From positions 1 to 55,393 of the forward strand of contig CANHEE010000003.1 in NCBI GenBank assembly GCA_947459655.1: 55,393 nt of DNA, read 5' to 3'. The notes under the pieces are model-generated. The model made no database searches and was not told the origin of the DNA. It saw only the letters and a program-made list of their open reading frames with translations. Within the stretch, counting starts at the first letter, position 1. Each line of letters begins with the position of its first letter. This document shows positions 17,930-27,208 of this stretch, one piece after another. Both the position numbers and the translations under genes were made by a program. This DNA is from Lewinellaceae bacterium. Its GTDB lineage: Bacteria > Bacteroidota > Bacteroidia > Chitinophagales > Saprospiraceae.

Positions 17930-18546
17930 CAGATTAATTTTGCGTAGTTTTTGAATAGCTGAATACCATTCATGTGGCTTTTTTCAGGATGAAATTGCAC
18001 ACCGTATACATTCCCGTGCTGCACCATGCACGCAAATTCACGTCCATAAAAGGAAGATGCAAGCACATCGTTTTCAGCTGTACAATCAAAATAGTAGCTG
18101 TGCAGAAAATAAAAACCTTTTTCGCAGTCAATGCCCTTTAACAAAGTCGAATCATTTTTCGGCCGAATTGCGTTCCAGCCCATGTGCGGAAGGTGAGGTT
18201 TATGCTGAATTAGTGACACATCTATTTTTCGGACGTTACCTTTGATCCACCCAAAACCCTGTAAACTACCTTCCTCGCTACTATCAGCCATAATCTGCAT
18301 TCCAACACAGACCCCGAGAACAGGTGTCTGCTTTTCAATAACCAACTCGTTGAGTAAACCTGTGAGCCCGGACCGGTTCAGTTTGTTCATGGTTTCATCA
18401 AATGCGCCTACCCCAGGTAAAATCAGTTTTTCGGCCTTTCTCAGTTCCCTGTGTTCGTTGCTAACCAGATAAGGAATATCGAGTCGCTTGTACAGATTAG
18501 CTATCGCGAACACATTTCCCGATCCGTAATCAATAATTCCTATCAT
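17929..18546 (-). CDS. hisH2: HisH2-type glutamine amidotransferase of sugar amidination
   Basis: A 205-residue class I glutaminase of the HisH family. The N-terminus IGIIDYGSGNVFAIANLY is the HisH signature. The nucleophile is the cysteine in VLGVCVGMQIM, and the His/Glu pair lies in GVQFHPEKSHMNG. It releases ammonia from glutamine for the neighbouring HisF2/WbpG proteins. No other histidine-biosynthesis gene is present, so a role in histidine synthesis is unlikely. Its ATG overlaps the wbpG stop (ATGA, 18543-18546). Confidence 0.92.
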   Translation of the reverse strand: MIGIIDYGSGNVFAIANLYKRLDIPYLVSNEHRELRKAEKLILPGVGAFDETMNKLNRSGLTGLLNELVIEKQTPVLGVCVGMQIMADSSEEGSLQGFGWIKGNVRKIDVSLIQHKPHLPHMGWNAIRPKNDSTLLKGIDCEKGFYFLHSYYFDCTAENDVLASSFYGREFACMVQHGNVYGVQFHPEKSHMNGIQLFKNYAKLI

Positions 18547-19682
18547 CTTTTTGGCGAATTTTCCAGTCCTAGTATTGCAAAAATCCTGGTGCCGAGGTTA
18601 AAAAGCCATTCCTGGTTTTTGTAGTCTCTGTACGATTTGTTCGGAGCATCCATATAGCGCTGCAATTCTTCGACAGATATACCTAGCTTGGTAGCCACAT
18701 ATTCAAAATCGTGAGCCGCGGTTTCCTCATCTATAGCAGGGTGCTTCAGCTTTTCCAGCGCTTCCTCCCTTTTCATCTGTCCCGTAAGAATAAGACTTGA
18801 ATACTGAACTTTTCGCGTATCGTAACCGAATTTTCTAGGCAACCAGTAGCCTTCATAAAATCGGGTAAATCTTGATTCGAAATGTTTTTGGGGGTAGGGC
18901 TGCCAGCCATATTCTTGCTGCAAAAATTGCATCGCATCTTCTTTGATGTAAGGCATGTAATTCAGCGGTTTGACTACCTGAATCTTCCGAATGTAGCGGA
19001 GGAAAAACTTATGTCTCAGTACCGAGCTGAAGGGATAATTTTTCAGTGGAATTTGGCCAAATTGGCCATGAATATCGCGAATCTGCGCCATATCCGTCCC
19101 GAAATACAGCCATTCTTTCGGATTATTGATGCATTCGGTGGAATAATTTCCCCCGTTCAGGATGTATTTGATATTGTATTTATCGGCAAAATTGTATAAT
19201 GTGGCTACGAATGCATGGTCTTGGGGTATATCCAGATGTGGTACACTGGCCTTAAAGAATGACAACTGAAAGTCTTTCATTTCCTCCCAGTTGATGACCT
19301 CAGTATACAGGTCAAGTCCCAGTTTGTCAATCATCACCTCAATGTTCTGCACGGCCAGTTCTGAATTCCAGCCTCCATCGACGTGAAAAACCAGTGGTCG
19401 CAAGCCAAATTCTTTTACCACGAGGTGTAGCATGTAGGAACTATCGGCACCACCACTCATTCCCATAATGCAATCAAAATCGCGGTTTTTCCCGTCTTCC
19501 TTTATCTTTCGGATAACCTCCTGCAGAGCATTTTTTCCACCTTCCCCGGTATCCCAGTTGGGTAGTATATTGGTGTAATAATTGTTGCAGTGGTCGCAGA
19601 CGCCATTCTCATCAAAGGTGATGACAGAATCTGTTGTATCCATTACACAATTGGTGCATATTTGGTTTGGTCTGTTGCTCAT
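18543..19682 (-). CDS. wbpG: N-acetyl sugar amidotransferase (WbpG/PseA family)
   Basis: A 379-residue ATP-pyrophosphatase-type enzyme. A Cys-rich N-terminus (CTNCVMDTTD, then CDHCNNY) suggests a metal site. The PP-loop is MGMSGGADSSYML, and later blocks include ILNGGNYSTECI. In Pseudomonas B-band O-antigen synthesis, WbpG with HisH2 and HisF2 turns the C3 N-acetyl group of ManNAc3NAcA into an acetamidino group. Here the three genes are adjacent with 1-4 nt overlaps. PseA-type action on pseudaminic acid is the alternative, but no PseB/C/G/I set is in the window while the Wbp set is complete. Confidence 0.92.
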   Translation of the reverse strand: MSNRPNQICTNCVMDTTDSVITFDENGVCDHCNNYYTNILPNWDTGEGGKNALQEVIRKIKEDGKNRDFDCIMGMSGGADSSYMLHLVVKEFGLRPLVFHVDGGWNSELAVQNIEVMIDKLGLDLYTEVINWEEMKDFQLSFFKASVPHLDIPQDHAFVATLYNFADKYNIKYILNGGNYSTECINNPKEWLYFGTDMAQIRDIHGQFGQIPLKNYPFSSVLRHKFFLRYIRKIQVVKPLNYMPYIKEDAMQFLQQEYGWQPYPQKHFESRFTRFYEGYWLPRKFGYDTRKVQYSSLILTGQMKREEALEKLKHPAIDEETAAHDFEYVATKLGISVEELQRYMDAPNKSYRDYKNQEWLFNLGTRIFAILGLENSPKR

Positions 19683-19689
19683 AAATATT

Positions 19690-20424
19690 TTATAAATAAA
19701 CCCTTCGGACCAATTCGATCAATGAGCGCACAAATACGAATCTTGACCGGATTTTCCGGAAAATGTTTCTTTTAACAATACTCGCATTTCCCCCATGTAC
19801 GCGTCTCAACAGGGTTATGTCTTCAATATGTTGGTTTGACCTGAGCAGATTGGCTGCTTTGGCAATCCACAAATCATGTGATTCAATATAGCGGGGAAAG
19901 GGCAAAATAGTCTTTTTTAACTCACCGGAAAACGCCATAACGCATCCGAAATAGTTTCCTTTTCCCAGAAGTATATCCAGAATGTTCTTTAAGTGTGACT
20001 CGGAATTTAGAACTGAAACAGCTCCAAGTGAAATTTCTATTGCTTTGCCATCGGCATCAATACAGGTTGAGTTTGTGGTTAACAGCCTTTTGCCGGAGAG
20101 GCGAAGCGCATTTTTCATCACCGACACCCTTCCACTAACCCAAATGTCATCCTGATCAGCCATAAAAATTATGTCTTTTTCTGCAAATTCAATTGATTTT
20201 TCAAATGATGCATTTACACCCCTATTGTTAGTGTTCGGAAACCACTTTATACGCGGATCATGAAAAGAAAGTACGATTTCAGCAGTTGTATCGACAGAAG
20301 CGTCATCTACAATGATGAGTTCATCCTCTGCTCCGAGTTCCTCAAGAATGCTCTGAATTTGTTGCTGCAGAAATTTTTCGCCATTGTAAGTGGCCATACA
20401 AACGCTTACGCTCTCCACTCGCAA
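19690..20424 (-). CDS. Glycosyltransferase family 2
   Basis: A 244-residue GT-A enzyme. The N-terminus VSVCMATYNGEKFLQQQIQS and IIVDDASVDTT bind the nucleotide, and MADQDDIW carries the DxD motif that binds the metal and UDP. A conserved ESHDLWIAKAANL block follows. It resembles rhamnosyl- and N-acetylglucosaminyl-transferases of O-antigen loci, but the donor is not predictable. The gene begins 1 nt after the methyltransferase stop, and its own stop is 7 nt from wbpG. It probably builds the repeat unit on the cytoplasmic face. Confidence 0.9.
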   Translation of the reverse strand: MRVESVSVCMATYNGEKFLQQQIQSILEELGAEDELIIVDDASVDTTAEIVLSFHDPRIKWFPNTNNRGVNASFEKSIEFAEKDIIFMADQDDIWVSGRVSVMKNALRLSGKRLLTTNSTCIDADGKAIEISLGAVSVLNSESHLKNILDILLGKGNYFGCVMAFSGELKKTILPFPRYIESHDLWIAKAANLLRSNQHIEDITLLRRVHGGNASIVKRNIFRKIRSRFVFVRSLIELVRRVYL

Positions 20425-21114
20425 CTATTTTTTTCGGCCAACGATAATGACCTGATCGGTTATCCAATAGGGGAACAAATTCAGGCTCATCATATTGATG
20501 TATTTTAGCCTGTTTTTTTTGAAAAAGACTGCCTCTTTATGCAGAAAATTTGGCGTAATTAATTCAACCTGAAGGTCTGCCTGCCTGACGAGTTCAATAA
20601 TGTCGTTTTTACAGAAAAACCGCAGATGGGTTTTGTCCAGAACGCCTTCCTGCTCATATTTGAAAGAATTCTGGAAAATAATCTTACCAAGCGTATAAAA
20701 ATTCCTGAAATTGGGAATGCTGATTACTACGAGGCCGTTTTTAGCAAGATGGTCCTTGCAGATAGACCGAAGCACCGTCCATGGATCTTCCATATGCTCA
20801 AGGACATCTGCAAATATGATCAGGTCAGTTGGCTGAAGATTCTTTAACTCGGGTAAAACTTCCTCAAATGTACCTTTAAAGAACTGGTCCAGAATGTGAT
20901 CCGGCTGCGGACTTCCGTAGGGATCCAGACCTGTCACACTGCTCACTAATCCACTTCGTTTTAGCGAGGTAAGCAAGGCACCGCTGCCACAACCCACCTC
21001 CAGAGCATGACTAAATTTGCCAAACTTTTTGATGACGTTGAACACATCATCCCTGTCAGATCCGTAATAGGTTGACTGTTTATCGCGGTAATAATCTGTT
21101 TTAGCGGTTTCCAT
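20425..21114 (-). CDS. SAM-dependent methyltransferase (class I)
   Basis: A 229-residue protein with the class I fold. Motif I is ALEVGCGSGALLTSLKRSG, the motif II region is VTGLDPYGSPQ, and LIIFADVLEHMEDPWTVLRS follows. The family methylates many small molecules and glycans. Inside this operon it may O- or N-methylate a sugar or cap a chain end. It lies between GT4 and GT2 genes with 14-nt and 0-nt spacing. It has no membrane segment, so it acts in the cytoplasm. Confidence 0.85.
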   Translation of the reverse strand: METAKTDYYRDKQSTYYGSDRDDVFNVIKKFGKFSHALEVGCGSGALLTSLKRSGLVSSVTGLDPYGSPQPDHILDQFFKGTFEEVLPELKNLQPTDLIIFADVLEHMEDPWTVLRSICKDHLAKNGLVVISIPNFRNFYTLGKIIFQNSFKYEQEGVLDKTHLRFFCKNDIIELVRQADLQVELITPNFLHKEAVFFKKNRLKYINMMSLNLFPYWITDQVIIVGRKK

Positions 21115-21128
21115 TTCTGACTTGTGTT

Positions 21129-22259
21129 TTAGGACTGATAGGCCTCCCCGGCAATCCGAATAAACCGCTCAACCATAATATCAACATTGTACCGGGTTCT
21201 TGTAATTTGCTGGTTTTGTTCTGCCATTGCTTTTCTTTTTTCATCATCAAGCAACAATAGGGCTACCTTTTCTGCGAAATCTGTGAAGTCCCCCTCTCTA
21301 TAACTTAATCCGGTTACACCCTCTTCAAAAGCGGCAAATTCAGGACCCTGTAGCGTGGCGTTACCATGTGTAACCAGTGGTAAACCATAGCCAAAAGCGT
21401 GCATAAGACTAAGGCCAATTGCTCCCGGATGGGCAAACACGCTTGAGGATAAAAACCATGGACAAAGCAGTTCCTCCTCGTAAATCTCGCCTGCAAAATG
21501 TACATTATCAATTACCCCCAGGCTATATGCGAGCGATTTCAATGCAGACAACTCAGGACCATCTCCGATGACCACCCAGTAAATATCCGGTATCGAGGGT
21601 TTCAGAATGGCAAGAGCCTGTATAATTACATCATACCTGTTTTTTTCGGTCAGACGCGAGCAGGAAAGAATAATTTTCTTCTCAGAAATTTCATGTGCTT
21701 TCCTCCATAGATCCAGTTTTTCCTCAGACCACTTTTCTATTTCCCTATCAATTTTTTGCTGATCGAGGCCGTTGTTCTGACCGATTAAAAACTGGTCTTT
21801 GAAACCCTTTTCCCTGAAATAATGTACCTCTGCGTCGGTGTACAAAAGCAAAAAGTTAAAGTACTTAGACCACCATATTCGAATATTTTCTGTGAGGGGA
21901 TTGGCACGATGAGAATGGCCCATCGTCCACAACACTACTTTTTTACCTAAAAACTTCAGGCATGTCGCTATAGCTACATTAGAGAGGTTTCGTGGGTTGC
22001 CGGTCACGAAATACACATCATATTCCGAAAATATTTTCCGCCAAGGAAGAAATTGCCAGGAAGCTTTTTCGTGCTTTAATGTGATGTTCCTCACAAGATT
22101 GATATGTTCGGGATACCTTGTGTGTATTGATTTCAGGTTCACGCCTGGAATGCTACTTTGGCAAAAAATGGTGACATCTAGTTCATTTTGGGCCAGCAAG
22201 CGATCGTAAAATCCCTGAGAGTAACTGACTACCATGCCCTTGATGATGCATATTCGCAT
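21129..22259 (-). CDS. Glycosyltransferase family 4
   Basis: A 376-residue GT-B enzyme. The C-terminal donor domain contains ILSCSRLTEKNRYDVIIQAL, VVIGDGPELSALKSLA and VHFAGEIYEEELLCPWFLSS, the usual GT4 order. In the E-x7-E catalytic region it reads HPGAIGLSLMHAFGYGLP, so the first acidic residue of the canonical motif appears replaced. The enzyme may be diverged or use a different residue. The N-terminal acceptor domain shows no transmembrane helix. It probably adds one sugar of the repeat unit. The next gene downstream starts 14 nt away. Confidence 0.88.
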   Translation of the reverse strand: MRICIIKGMVVSYSQGFYDRLLAQNELDVTIFCQSSIPGVNLKSIHTRYPEHINLVRNITLKHEKASWQFLPWRKIFSEYDVYFVTGNPRNLSNVAIATCLKFLGKKVVLWTMGHSHRANPLTENIRIWWSKYFNFLLLYTDAEVHYFREKGFKDQFLIGQNNGLDQQKIDREIEKWSEEKLDLWRKAHEISEKKIILSCSRLTEKNRYDVIIQALAILKPSIPDIYWVVIGDGPELSALKSLAYSLGVIDNVHFAGEIYEEELLCPWFLSSSVFAHPGAIGLSLMHAFGYGLPLVTHGNATLQGPEFAAFEEGVTGLSYREGDFTDFAEKVALLLLDDEKRKAMAEQNQQITRTRYNVDIMVERFIRIAGEAYQS

Positions 22260-22278
22260 ATTATTAACCTCTTGCTTT

Positions 22279-23613
22279 TTAATTGTGGGCTATGGTTACT
22301 ACCGCCTGATTGGGCCGGGATGACCCTGCAAAATTTAGAGAAAGAAAAAAACTCAGCAGTATCCAGAAATCAGGGTCCGTAAACAAGCAGCCCGAGGTCA
22401 TTGCAAGCGCAACTTTGGGGAAAACAAACACCAACGCGAGGAATTGGTACTTTTGCTCTGCCCCAAAACTTGAAATGGCCCTAAGAATTAGTGAAATGAT
22501 GATAATCAGCATCAGTATACCTCCAATTAAGCCGGTCGCCATCAGTGTTTCCAAAAGGAAATTGTGCGGATAAAAATTATCGAATGTGCCTAGGAACTGC
22601 TTCCCGATAACGGGACTCTCCACAAAGTCGTTCCATGCTGAAGCGTATGCAAAATCCCTGTATTCCTTACCCCCGGAGGCCCTGTCAGTCTGGAATTCTA
22701 TCAGTCTGTTCAGCAGGGCAAAGTCTTTGCCTTCCGTGTAGGGCTGAATGACGGAAAAATAAATCCACGTCAGCAAGGTCACTGATGCAATAGAATTCAT
22801 CAGGTATTTAGCAGATTTGGCGTACTTTACAAAATTATAAAACAGCATGACAATGGTCAGCAAAACCAAAGAAATCAGCGGACTGCGTGATGCTGCAACC
22901 ATTACATTAAAAAATCCCAATCCCAAAACCAGCATCAACAGCATTTTTCGCAGAAGCGGATTTTTCCTGATGACAATGAGCCAAGCAAGGGCATTCACGG
23001 CGAGCTGCTGCCCGTAGTAGCCAATGGAAATAGTATTTAGCACCACTCCCCTTCCAACATCCTCTTCATTCATAATATTTGCCCGCTCCGCAAAAAGGTC
23101 TTTACCCAGCATAGTAATGTTTTGGTAGAGATAAATTGCAACCTCGACATTTGCCAGCACAAGAAAAAAGATCAGGTGTTTTACCAGTGACTGTAAATTT
23201 ATGTACCTGGCGGTAAAGATGATTGCCAAAGAAGGAATCAGAGCAGAAAGAAAAAAAAAGGAATAAACCTGAAACGCCGTATTTTTAACGAATTCTGAGT
23301 TACCAGACCCATCCGCCAGCTTAACACCTGCAAACGAAATATCGTGAATTAACCGTATGCTGTAAATTAACCAGAACAGGAAAAGTACGTAATGTACTTT
23401 GTTCAGGGGTTCGTTTTTTCTGAAAACACAAATGAGTAAGATAAAAAGTGAAATACCACAGAAAATGCCCTTCAGGGTCATATTAATAGGCGTCGAAGGC
23501 AGACCCAGCGAAGCGATGGGCACCGCTGTGATTGGGTAACTGAAGCAGGTGAGCAAAAAAAGCCACATCCCCAGTTTCCCAATGTTCTCATCCCTGCTGA
23601 AGTAACGTATCAC
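22279..23613 (-). CDS. wzy: O-antigen polymerase/ligase-like membrane protein (Wzy)
   Basis: A 444-residue polytopic protein with about 11-12 hydrophobic segments and a large hydrophilic loop at residues 290-350 (TEGKDFALLNRLIEFQTDRA, then SPVIGKQFLGTFDNFYPHNF). The loop PHNFLLETLMATGLIGG matches the O-antigen ligase/polymerase family conserved block. In the context of Wzx and Wzz it most likely polymerises repeat units in the periplasm. A WaaL-like ligase cannot be excluded by sequence. It overlaps wzx by ATGA (23610-23613). Confidence 0.88.
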   Translation of the reverse strand: MIRYFSRDENIGKLGMWLFLLTCFSYPITAVPIASLGLPSTPINMTLKGIFCGISLFILLICVFRKNEPLNKVHYVLFLFWLIYSIRLIHDISFAGVKLADGSGNSEFVKNTAFQVYSFFFLSALIPSLAIIFTARYINLQSLVKHLIFFLVLANVEVAIYLYQNITMLGKDLFAERANIMNEEDVGRGVVLNTISIGYYGQQLAVNALAWLIVIRKNPLLRKMLLMLVLGLGFFNVMVAASRSPLISLVLLTIVMLFYNFVKYAKSAKYLMNSIASVTLLTWIYFSVIQPYTEGKDFALLNRLIEFQTDRASGGKEYRDFAYASAWNDFVESPVIGKQFLGTFDNFYPHNFLLETLMATGLIGGILMLIIIISLILRAISSFGAEQKYQFLALVFVFPKVALAMTSGCLFTDPDFWILLSFFLSLNFAGSSRPNQAVVTIAHN

Positions 23614-25097
23614 GATTTGTGGTCTTTAATCAGCGTGAATGGTAAAATCTGCAGCATCAGTGACTTTAGGGCATCCGAAAAAAACAAAAAGATAAAAACC
23701 AATGCTGTGATGGATGTCATTGCAAGATATTGGAAAGACGCCTCAACCTGAAAATTGATCAGCAAAACCAGAAGTATTACCAGTGCAAAAATGAGTGAGA
23801 ACCATTTTTTGGGTTTTAGGATTCCAGCTTTAGTAATATTCAGATGATATCTTCTGCCGAAATCGTAAAACATCCATACGGCCGCTACAGCAATACTGAG
23901 TCCAAGAGCAACACTCATGCCTTTGGCAGAATGGAATAAAAATCCAAAAATCAATGAGAAAATTACTACACTGATGGTTTGAATCAACTGCTGATATACA
24001 TTTCCATTCAGATGAGCTGTGCCCAGATTGATGTAATTTATTGGAGAAGCGATGGTATTCAACAGGTAACCCAGTGACAACGAAACCGACATCCAGATGA
24101 ATGTTTCATTTAGCGACCCAACCCAGTACCTCGATATTAATGGTAAAAGAATGATAAATAGTCCCGACGTCATCAGCGCGAGGTCAAGTATCTGGACAGT
24201 TGATTTTTTGAAGTAATGTGAAATTTTTTCTTCGCGATCTTCATTGGATTCTGCAATCGCAGGAATTAGTGTCTGTAAGCCAACCATTAAAGGACTTCTG
24301 ATCTGATTGGTTATTTTATTCGCCATTTCGTAGTACCCTGTTATGGCCAGCCCGCCGGTTAGCGTCAGAAAAAATTTGATGATGGGCTCTGAAAAGGTGC
24401 TCAACAAAGAGATGCCCTGCAATTTTATCCCGTACCTGAAGATCTCCCTGAAGCTCTCGCGACAAAAAACCAGTCTGAATCGTACCAACCTGTAAACAAT
24501 GAGCAAACCTGCGACGGTTAAGAAGAGGTATTGAATAATGAGCGCCCAGAATAGTCCCTGCAAATCGTAATAAATCATAAGTTTTGCAGAAAGTGCAAGA
24601 TTCAGAATTTGTGCCAGGGAATTGAAAAGGACCCGCCTGACATACATCTGGTAACCATCTATCACAGACCAAAGTAGAAAAGAAACAGAATATAAAATAA
24701 AATATACAAACGAAAGATAGAGCAAATGCTGTGAAGTATACTCAAAATAATCCGGAGACAACATTTTATACAGGGTAAATTTCGCAACCGGAAACAATAT
24801 CATCAACGTGACCGATACTGAAATAGTAACAAAAATGAGACTGGTAGAAACAATCTTCCTAACTTTTTCCCTGTTGTCCTCTGCAAGATACCTGGCTACA
24901 AACATGACTATACTTGAACCACTTGCACCAAAATTTCCTATGCTTGCGGTCATCGTAAAAGAAGTGATGACAGACCATAGTCCGAGTTTTTCCACGCCCA
25001 GTTGCATGATGATCAGCCTATATAATACAAACTGGCACAAGGCGAAAACCAACACTTGTGAAACCGTCGCAATCACATTCTTTTTCAGAATTCCCAT
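23610..25097 (-). CDS. wzx: Lipid-linked repeat-unit flippase (Wzx, PST family)
   Basis: A 495-residue integral membrane protein with about 12-14 predicted helices. The N-terminal segment is SQVLVFALCQFVLYRLIIMQ, with LGLWSVITSFTMTASIGNFG soon after. The pattern is that of polysaccharide flippases of the MOP superfamily. It would move undecaprenyl-linked repeat units across the inner membrane for Wzy. It sits between wzz and wzy. A second, shorter flippase is encoded at 36239-37477. Confidence 0.9.
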   Translation of the reverse strand: MGILKKNVIATVSQVLVFALCQFVLYRLIIMQLGVEKLGLWSVITSFTMTASIGNFGASGSSIVMFVARYLAEDNREKVRKIVSTSLIFVTISVSVTLMILFPVAKFTLYKMLSPDYFEYTSQHLLYLSFVYFILYSVSFLLWSVIDGYQMYVRRVLFNSLAQILNLALSAKLMIYYDLQGLFWALIIQYLFLTVAGLLIVYRLVRFRLVFCRESFREIFRYGIKLQGISLLSTFSEPIIKFFLTLTGGLAITGYYEMANKITNQIRSPLMVGLQTLIPAIAESNEDREEKISHYFKKSTVQILDLALMTSGLFIILLPLISRYWVGSLNETFIWMSVSLSLGYLLNTIASPINYINLGTAHLNGNVYQQLIQTISVVIFSLIFGFLFHSAKGMSVALGLSIAVAAVWMFYDFGRRYHLNITKAGILKPKKWFSLIFALVILLVLLINFQVEASFQYLAMTSITALVFIFLFFSDALKSLMLQILPFTLIKDHKS

Positions 25098-25134
25098 ATT
25101 CAGATGTATACCGGCTTGGCGCTGCTTATCTTGA

Positions 25135-26214
25135 TTACTGCCGTAGACTTTCTCTGATGAGCCTCCTGAAAATCAGGAACAACGTACCCAGCAGTATTCC
25201 AAGCCCGATGCCAATCGCAATGGCTTTGGCCAGGGATCTGGCACTGGGCTCATTGGGAGAAAAGGGCATGTCAATGACCTGTACATACGGCCTTTTATTT
25301 TTAAGCGCAAAATCGGATAGCTCCAGATTTTTCACCGCTTCACCGTACATAATTGTCAGACGGCTAACATCTCTGCTCAATTGCTTAGTCGGCACTTTTA
25401 CCGTTTCCATCAACAACCCGCGGTTGCTGTCTTCAAACTTGGCCTGTCTGTAGTCTGCACCTATTAGCACACTTTTTAGGGAGTCTACTTTGCGTTTTAC
25501 CAACCGATAGGTCTCCGCCTCTCGCTCTACTGTTTTTTCAATGTAGAAATCACTCAAACGCTGGAATATGATTCTGGCAAGACTGACAGATAATTCGTCA
25601 GAAATGGTTGTCACTTTCATCGTCATTATAGAGGTAAGCCGTGACTGACTGTTTGCCATCAGTCCTTCCTTTGACTCGGTTCCGATGACAATATTGTAAA
25701 TGCTCTTTATGGCCTTGCGCTCAGCGACAGAGAAGGAATCCAGATCTGGTCTTGTAAACCTGAAGTCTTTCAGAATAGCTATTTTCTTCCAGTCTTTCTC
25801 ATACAGATTGTAGGTTCGGATGATGTGATTTCCCAAGAAATCATATTGACCGTCAACCTGCGTTTTGGTTAGCAAGGCATCCTGAATAATTCGAAATGAC
25901 TTTGAAAGAGCAAGAATTTTATCCAGGTTGTCCTCCATTGGTGCCTGCATTCCCAGTGAGTTCAGGATGCTTGCAGCACCGGCAAGTCCACCTCCCCCTT
26001 CATTTTCATTGACCATGAAAGTCAGCGTAGCCGTGTACTTTTTGGGATTGGTCCAGTAGTTGTACAATGAGGCCAGCAGTGCAAACGCAATGAAAATTAA
26101 GATAATTTTCCAGCCTTTTTTAACCTCCAGATAGGTATCCTTCACTTTCAGGATAACATCCTTAAAAGTAATCTCATTTGACGAGACGGTTTCATTTTGA
26201 TGAGTTGGTTCCAT
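25135..26214 (-). CDS. wzz: Wzz/chain-length determinant protein
   Basis: A 359-residue protein with one helix near residues 36-55 (IILIFIAFALLASLYNYW) and one near the C-terminus (AIAIGIGLGILLGTLFLIF). Between them is a periplasmic coiled-coil-rich domain, and PFSPNEPSARSLA, the Pro-rich motif, precedes the second helix. This is the layout of Wzz co-polymerases. It lacks a C-terminal tyrosine kinase domain, so it is a Wzz rather than a full-length Wzc. It regulates polymer length with the adjacent Wzx and Wzy. Confidence 0.9.
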   Translation of the reverse strand: MEPTHQNETVSSNEITFKDVILKVKDTYLEVKKGWKIILIFIAFALLASLYNYWTNPKKYTATLTFMVNENEGGGGLAGAASILNSLGMQAPMEDNLDKILALSKSFRIIQDALLTKTQVDGQYDFLGNHIIRTYNLYEKDWKKIAILKDFRFTRPDLDSFSVAERKAIKSIYNIVIGTESKEGLMANSQSRLTSIMTMKVTTISDELSVSLARIIFQRLSDFYIEKTVEREAETYRLVKRKVDSLKSVLIGADYRQAKFEDSNRGLLMETVKVPTKQLSRDVSRLTIMYGEAVKNLELSDFALKNKRPYVQVIDMPFSPNEPSARSLAKAIAIGIGLGILLGTLFLIFRRLIRESLRQ

Positions 26215-26244
26215 AATCCGTTGTATAAATTGATTTCAGGGATA

Positions 26245-27189
26245 CTATTTCACTACTTGTTTAAAATACTCGTACGTTCTGCGCAAGCCTTCTGCTCTAT
26301 CTACCTTTGGTTCCCAGCCAAGGATTTCCTTTGCCTTACTGATGTCCGGCTGACGCTGTTTGGGGTCATCAACCGGCAATGGCCGATAATCTTTGTAGGC
26401 TTTGGGGTTGTCAACGAGCGCAAGAATCTCGTCTGCAAAGGTCAGCATAGTGATTTCCGAAGGATTTCCGATGTTTACAGGAAGCGAATAATCACTGAGC
26501 AACAGGCGATAAATACCCTCCACAAGATCGTCTACATAGCAGAATGAGCGGGTCTGAGTACCGTCGCCGAAAATGGTTAGCCCCTCTCCCCTTATGGCCT
26601 GGGAGAAAAAAGCCGGCAATACCCTGCCATCGTTTACGCGCATCCTTGGGCCGTACGTATTGAAAATCCGCACGATGCGGGTTTCCAGTCCGTGGTAGGT
26701 ATGGTATGCCATCGTAATCGCCTCCTGAAAACGCTTGGCTTCATCGTACACGCCGCGAGGACCAATTGGATTTACGTGTCCCCAGTACTCCTCATTCTGG
26801 GGATGTACAAGCGGATCGCCATATACCTCGGATGTAGAGGCAATCATAAATCTGGCCTGCTTCGCTTTTGCCAACCCAAGCAGATTGTGCGTGCCAAGTG
26901 AGCCAACCTTCAGCGTCTGAATAGGCATCTGAAGGTAGTCAATCGGACTGGCAGGCGATGCAAAGTGAAGAATATAGTCTAGCTCTCCGGGGACGTGGAC
27001 AAATTTGGAAACATCGTGGTGGTAAAACTCGAAAGAGGCTACAGGAAACAGGTGGCTGATGTTCTCAAGATTACCCGTGATCAAATTGTCCATGCCAATG
27101 ACTTGATATCCCTCGGCGATGAACCTGTCACAAAGATGCGAGCCCAGGAATCCCGCTGCACCCGTAATTAAAATTCTTTTTTTAGACAC
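26245..27189 (-). CDS. uxs: UDP-glucuronate decarboxylase-like SDR (UDP-xylose synthase)
   Basis: A 314-residue extended SDR. The motif [14 protein letters not shown] binds NAD. The active site includes STSEVYGDP and YDEAKRF, and IFNTYGPRM and [14 protein letters not shown] are typical of UDP-xylose synthase and dTDP-glucose dehydratase relatives. UXS converts UDP-glucuronate to UDP-xylose, and a Ugd that makes UDP-glucuronate is encoded at 31327-32667. The YDEAKR sequence supports UXS over the dehydratases. It is in the operon between wzz and wbpB. Confidence 0.88.
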   Translation of the reverse strand: MSKKRILITGAAGFLGSHLCDRFIAEGYQVIGMDNLITGNLENISHLFPVASFEFYHHDVSKFVHVPGELDYILHFASPASPIDYLQMPIQTLKVGSLGTHNLLGLAKAKQARFMIASTSEVYGDPLVHPQNEEYWGHVNPIGPRGVYDEAKRFQEAITMAYHTYHGLETRIVRIFNTYGPRMRVNDGRVLPAFFSQAIRGEGLTIFGDGTQTRSFCYVDDLVEGIYRLLLSDYSLPVNIGNPSEITMLTFADEILALVDNPKAYKDYRPLPVDDPKQRQPDISKAKEILGWEPKVDRAEGLRRTYEYFKQVVK

Positions 27190-27208
27190 AGTGCTGTCAG
27201 ATTAATGT

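Noticed and set aside
17159-18546. HisH and HisF as part of histidine biosynthesis
   Set aside because: No other his gene is near, the HisF active-site Asp is replaced and wbpG overlaps directly.
26245-27189. The SDR gene as dTDP-glucose 4,6-dehydratase paired with rfbA
   Set aside because: The YDEAKR active-site block and other motifs match UDP-xylose synthase better, and ugd is in the same operon.
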